This document shows positions 60,632-64,000 of a DNA stretch of 64,000 nt, piece by piece. This stretch comes from Marispirochaeta sp963667435 (GTDB taxonomy: Bacteria; Spirochaetota; Spirochaetia; JC444; Marispirochaetaceae): assembly GCA_963667435.1 (NCBI GenBank), contig OY763414.1, forward strand, positions 3,224,001 to 3,288,000, given 5' to 3'. Position 1 is the stretch's first letter; each line of letters begins with the position of its first letter. The position numbers were made by a program, and so were the translations under genes. The notes under the pieces were generated by a model. The model saw only the letters and a list, made by a program, of their open reading frames with translations. It was not told where the DNA came from and made no database searches.

Positions 60632-61171
60632 GTGAAAAATTTTCTGATAAAAGCAGCTCTTCTGTTACTTATACGCTCCGGTGTATATGGGGATGTCTCC
60701 TGGCTTCCCGGATACCGGGTGCACGGTGAAGATGATGCCATATCTTTTCCGGTAACATTAAGCGATCGGGAGTGGAAGAGCAGGTTAACCGGAGACCAGT
60801 ATTATATTCTCCGGGAGAAGGGTACCGAGTATGCATATACCGGAGAATATGACAAGTTCTACAAGAAGGGCACCTATTATTCTGCTGCCACTGGGCAGCC
60901 TCTGTTCCGGTCCAACGCGAAATTCAATTCAGGTACAGGGTGGCCGAGTTTCTTTGCTCCGATCGACAGAGACGCGGTTGTTCTTATAGAAGATAACTCA
61001 CTCTTTATGCAGAGAGTTGAGGTTGTAGACAGCCTGAGCGGATCTCATCTGGGCCATGTTTTTCCCGATGGACCTGCGCCTACGGGTTTGAGGTTCTGTA
61101 TTAACTCGGATGCTCTGATTTTTGTCCCTGAAGGGGAGGAGCCTCCGGAATTGATTGGCCTGGAACGCTGA
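60632..61171 (+). CDS. msrB: Exported peptide-methionine (R)-S-oxide reductase
   Basis: 179 residues from GTG 60632, AGGAGG seven bases upstream. A signal peptide (NFLIKAALLLLIRSGVYG) leads the MsrB domain: EYDKFYKKGTYYSAATGQPLFRS, FNSGTGWPSFFAPI, HLGHVFPDGPAPTGLRFCINS with the catalytic Cys. In zinc-binding MsrB the first motif holds CxxC; here it is YSAATG, so this form is zinc-free. It reduces methionine-R-sulfoxide in exported proteins. A promoter-like TTG...TATATA region is upstream, divergent to the PpiC gene. Confidence 0.9.
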   Translation: MKNFLIKAALLLLIRSGVYGDVSWLPGYRVHGEDDAISFPVTLSDREWKSRLTGDQYYILREKGTEYAYTGEYDKFYKKGTYYSAATGQPLFRSNAKFNSGTGWPSFFAPIDRDAVVLIEDNSLFMQRVEVVDSLSGSHLGHVFPDGPAPTGLRFCINSDALIFVPEGEEPPELIGLER

Positions 61172-61259
61172 CATCCAGATATTTCTTGCCGAACCGTCTC
61201 TTCAGCGATACCATTAATAGTGGGATACACTTGATTGCTCTGCTATATGGAGGTTCGGC

Positions 61260-61745
61260 ATGAAAAAGATTCTGATTGCGTATGATTTCTCCGACCTGAG
61301 CGGTCCGGTATTACGAACGGCTTCAGACCTGGCAAAGGCATTAAATGCCTCTGTTATTCTTCTTCACACGGAACCGCCGCGTACCGGTTATATCTACTAC
61401 TCCCCCGGGTACACCTATCACGGTATTCTCGGGTTTGGGCTGGAAGAAACGGTAATGCAGGAGATAGAATCGGAGCAGCTTAAACACGACCGTCAGGCCC
61501 TTGATGTACTTGAAAGCCAGCTGCAACAGGACGGGATTGCTGCCGAATCCCTGCTTTTAACAGGAGATCCCTCGTCTGCAATCCTGGATACGGCCAGTGA
61601 CCGCGATGTGGATTTAGTCGTTGTGGGAGCCCATTCCCATGGTGCTTTCTACAAGTTTCTCTTCGGTTGTGTGGATGCGGACCTGGTGCAGAAAGCCCCA
61701 TGTCCGGTGCTGATTGTGCCTGAAACCGCAGTGAAAAAGCAGTAG
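61260..61745 (+). CDS. Universal stress protein
   Basis: 161 residues, one UspA domain: ILIAYDFSDLSGPVLRTASDLAK at the N-terminus and the ATP-binding end DLVVVGAHSHGAFYKFLFGCVDADLVQKAPCPVLIVP, a G-x2-G-like variant. A long insert (about 45-75) holds tyrosines (TGYIYYSPGYTYHGILGFG). ATG 61260 follows GGAG. A cytoplasmic stress-response protein; exact role unknown. Confidence 0.87.
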   Translation: MKKILIAYDFSDLSGPVLRTASDLAKALNASVILLHTEPPRTGYIYYSPGYTYHGILGFGLEETVMQEIESEQLKHDRQALDVLESQLQQDGIAAESLLLTGDPSSAILDTASDRDVDLVVVGAHSHGAFYKFLFGCVDADLVQKAPCPVLIVPETAVKKQ

Positions 61746-61823
61746 ATCCATCGCTTGTAACGAACCAAGCTTTTAACTACAATGCCTCTCATACCGCCTT
61801 AGTAAACATGAGAGGAGTTCTGC

Positions 61824-63515
61824 ATGAGCGACGTGGAAAGCAAATCCAATTTTATCTGGGATGCCATCGATGCGGATATTGCTGCCGGCAAAGTAAAGGA
61901 TAAGGTGATTACCCGCTTTCCTCCGGAACCGAATGCCTATCTTCATATCGGCCATGCCAAAGCCATTTATATCGATTTTGAAACAGCCCGCCGTTACGGC
62001 GGATATACCAACCTGCGTATGGATGATACCAATCCTCTCAAGGAGGAGCAGGAGTATATTGATGGAATCCAGGAAGACGTGCACTGGCTGGGGTATCAGT
62101 GGGAGAATCTTACCTACGCCTCCGATGTTTTTGATACCATGTATGAACTTGCGGAAGAGATGATCAAAAAAGATCTTGCTTATGTTGATGACCTCTCCGC
62201 TGAAGAGATCCGCGAGTATCGCGGGACGCTGACGGAGCCGGGAAAAGAGAGCCCCTTCAGAACAAGAACTCCAGAGGAGAATATGGACCTTTTCCGGAGA
62301 ATGCGGGATGGTGAGTTCAAGGATGGCGAAAAAGTTCTGCGGGCGAAAATAGATATGACCTCAGGAAATATTAATATGCGGGACCCTGTTATGTACCGGA
62401 TTCAGCATGCCGACCACTATCGTCAGGGTGGTAAATGGTGTATTTACCCCATGTACGACTGGGCTCATGGTCTTGAAGACTCATTCGAGGGCGTTACCCA
62501 CTCACTCTGTACCCTTGAGTTTGAGGACCATCGTCCTCTGTACGACTGGTTTCTTCAGCAGCTACCGGTTCACAAGCCGCGGCAGATAGAGTTTTCCCGG
62601 CTGCAGATTACCCGGACCCTGCTTTCAAAGCGTTTTTACATCCGTCTGATGAAGGATCAGCTGATCTCAGGCTGGGATGATCCCCGGGTACCGACTATTC
62701 GCGGACTCCGCCGCAGGGGGTATACCCCTGAAGCTATTAAAGCTTTTGTCGAAATGATCGGAATTTCAAAATCCCATAGTATTATTGATTCGGGTATGCT
62801 CGAATACTGTCTTCGGGAGGATCTCAACCGCCGTTCTCTGCGCCGTATGGCGGTGCTGAAACCGGTCAAACTTACCATAACAAATTATCCCGAAGATCAG
62901 GTTGAATGGTTTGAGGGAGAGAATAACCCCGAAGATCCGGACGGCGGAAGCAGGAAGATTCCTTTCTGCAGGGATCTCTATATTGAGGATGAGGATTTTA
63001 TGATTGATCCTCCCAAAAAGTTTTTCCGCCTCGGACCGGGAAGGGAAATTCGCCTCAAGCATGCCTATTATGTTACCTGTACCGATTATACTGTGGGTGC
63101 CGATGGAAAGGTGACTGAGATCTTCTGTACCTATGATCCTGACAGCCGGGGAGGCTGGTCAGAGGACGGTCGCAAGGTAAGAGGAACCAGTCACTGGGTC
63201 AGTGCCCGACACGCTGTGGATGCAGAGGTTCGCAATTATTCGGATCTTTTCAAGGTTGAGAAGCCTTGGGAGAATACAGAAGATTTCGCTGCAATCATGA
63301 ACGAGAACTCCCTGGAAGTACTTGAAGGCGTGAAAATTGAACCGGAGTTAGCCGCGTCAGCAGCCGGAAGTGTCAACGGCAGTATCGAAGGTATTTTCCA
63401 GTTCCTTCGCCAGGGCTACTATACCGTTGATCTGGATTCTACCCCGGAGAAACCGGTGTTCAACCGTACTGTGGGACTGAAAGACAGCTGGGCGAAGGAG
63501 CAGAAGAAGGGCTGA
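61824..63515 (+). CDS. glnS: Glutaminyl-tRNA synthetase
   Basis: 563 residues, class I synthetase that charges tRNA-Gln. HIGH region: PPEPNAYLHIGHAKAI; the RMDDTNPLKEEQEYIDGI block sets it in the GlnRS branch (GluRS has RIEDTD); KMSKS region: TLLSKRFYIRLM. The C-terminal anticodon domains end in a family-like FNRTVGLKDSWAK. AGGAG before ATG 61824. Because GlnRS is present, tRNA-Gln need not be made by the amidotransferase route. Confidence 0.95.
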   Translation: MSDVESKSNFIWDAIDADIAAGKVKDKVITRFPPEPNAYLHIGHAKAIYIDFETARRYGGYTNLRMDDTNPLKEEQEYIDGIQEDVHWLGYQWENLTYASDVFDTMYELAEEMIKKDLAYVDDLSAEEIREYRGTLTEPGKESPFRTRTPEENMDLFRRMRDGEFKDGEKVLRAKIDMTSGNINMRDPVMYRIQHADHYRQGGKWCIYPMYDWAHGLEDSFEGVTHSLCTLEFEDHRPLYDWFLQQLPVHKPRQIEFSRLQITRTLLSKRFYIRLMKDQLISGWDDPRVPTIRGLRRRGYTPEAIKAFVEMIGISKSHSIIDSGMLEYCLREDLNRRSLRRMAVLKPVKLTITNYPEDQVEWFEGENNPEDPDGGSRKIPFCRDLYIEDEDFMIDPPKKFFRLGPGREIRLKHAYYVTCTDYTVGADGKVTEIFCTYDPDSRGGWSEDGRKVRGTSHWVSARHAVDAEVRNYSDLFKVEKPWENTEDFAAIMNENSLEVLEGVKIEPELAASAAGSVNGSIEGIFQFLRQGYYTVDLDSTPEKPVFNRTVGLKDSWAKEQKKG

Positions 63516-63524
63516 TGCAGCCTT

Positions 63525-64000
63525 TTACGCTTCTTCTGTTCCTGCTTCCTGGTTGGCTTCGGAGAGGATTCCGAGTTCTTCCTCGCTGAACACCTGGCTG
63601 GTGTTCAGAATGATGATGAAATCCTCTCCAATTTTACCAATACCCTTGATGAATGCGGCATTGATCTGGGTGCTGAATTTAGGCGCCGGTTCAATGCTGC
63701 TGTTGTCAATCTCCACTACTTCGCTTACTGAATCAACAAATGCTCCTACCTGAATCTCTTCTCCTTCGTTGATGATTTCCAGGATGATTATACTTGTATC
63801 TTCGGTCTGCTGGGTTGAAGGCAGTTCCAGCTTCAGTCGTAGGTCTATTACCGGGACAACGCTGCCTCTGAGGTTTATTACTCCCTTCATAAAAGCAGGC
63901 ATCCTGGGGATACGGGTTATCCTGGGAACTTCTAGAACTTCCCGAACTCCCTGAACATCCACCGCATAGCTTTCATTTTCGAGGTTAAAAGTAAGATACT
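63525..64000 (-). CDS. cheW: CheW chemotaxis coupling protein (5' end missing)
   Basis: The frame runs off the window; the first codons seen read YLTFNLENESYAVDVQGVREVLEVP. Together with FMKGVINLRGSVVPVIDLRLKL and VDSVSEVVEI this is the full CheW fold lacking only about 15-20 N-terminal residues. GTG 63962 is an internal codon and not the start. CheW links chemoreceptors to the CheA kinase, as expected for a motile spirochaete-like cell. Convergent with glnS, 9 bases apart. Confidence 0.92.
   Translation of the reverse strand, partial: YLTFNLENESYAVDVQGVREVLEVPRITRIPRMPAFMKGVINLRGSVVPVIDLRLKLELPSTQQTEDTSIIILEIINEGEEIQVGAFVDSVSEVVEIDNSSIEPAPKFSTQINAAFIKGIGKIGEDFIIILNTSQVFSEEELGILSEANQEAGTEEA

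Overview
The window looks like chromosomal DNA of an anaerobic, nitrogen-fixing, double-membrane bacterium, most probably a free-living member of the Spirochaetota (Spirochaeta/Sediminispirochaeta-like). Reasons: an anaerobe-type nif operon with the PII-like genes nifI1 and nifI2 between nifH and nifD, exported proteins whose mature ends resemble spirochaetal ones (GGQKEK, NGQGED), beta-barrel-like outer-membrane proteins, many Cache/PAS sensor kinases, a TRAP transporter, and a roughly even base composition. The phylum is an inference from gene style, not from a marker gene.

Layout. 1-1.2 kb: end of a Bmp/nucleoside-type ABC importer whose second permease is frameshifted. 1.2-8.7 kb: FHA protein, phosphoribosyltransferase, argF, glycerophosphodiesterase, a two-gene unit of an RsbW-like ATPase and an [FeFe]-hydrogenase-like iron-sulfur protein, a DUF559 gene in an island of hairpins and 114-bp direct repeats, an acyl-CoA thioesterase, a UVR-motif gene broken by an in-frame TAG, and a FadR-type regulator. 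8.7-13 kb: an SppA-like protease with a barrel-like N-terminus and a PAS histidine kinase. 13.1-25.7 kb: the nitrogen-fixation region, made of nifV-nifA (own sigma-54 promoter, terminator behind nifA) and then nifH-nifI1-nifI2-nifD-nifK-nifE-nifN-nifB-[2Fe-2S] ferredoxin-GNAT behind a near-consensus sigma-54 promoter. NifV makes homocitrate, NifB/NifEN build the cofactor, NifHDK reduce N2, NifI1/NifI2 switch the enzyme, and NifA drives the sigma-54 promoters.

25.7-37 kb: a histidine kinase, a small barrel protein, a MoxR-DUF58-transglutaminase-beta-propeller operon, a metallophosphoesterase and a Cache/HisKA_2 kinase. 37-46 kb: hrpA, a frameshifted MFS transporter divergent from a sugar kinase, a double-Cache kinase and a thioesterase-fold protein. 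46-51.4 kb: a catabolic island (zinc alcohol dehydrogenase, TRAP DctP-Q-M, GntR regulator) with a clear promoter and candidate operators. 51.5-64 kb: a small basic protein, polyprenyl synthetase, an NDH-2/DoxX fusion with 18-residue repeats, acyl-CoA ligase, a polar amino-acid ABC importer, a PpiC-type chaperone, exported MsrB, universal stress protein, glnS and the 3' part of cheW.

Three genes carry single lesions (frameshift near 576, TAG at 7700, frameshift near 42465). They are otherwise well preserved, so recent mutations and sequence errors are both possible. No tRNA, rRNA, CRISPR array, transposase or prophage gene was recognised. The most noteworthy items are the DUF559 repeat island, the hydrogenase-like/ATPase pair, the sigma-54 nif regulation with a possible misplaced nifV start, and the repeat-bearing NDH-2 fusion.
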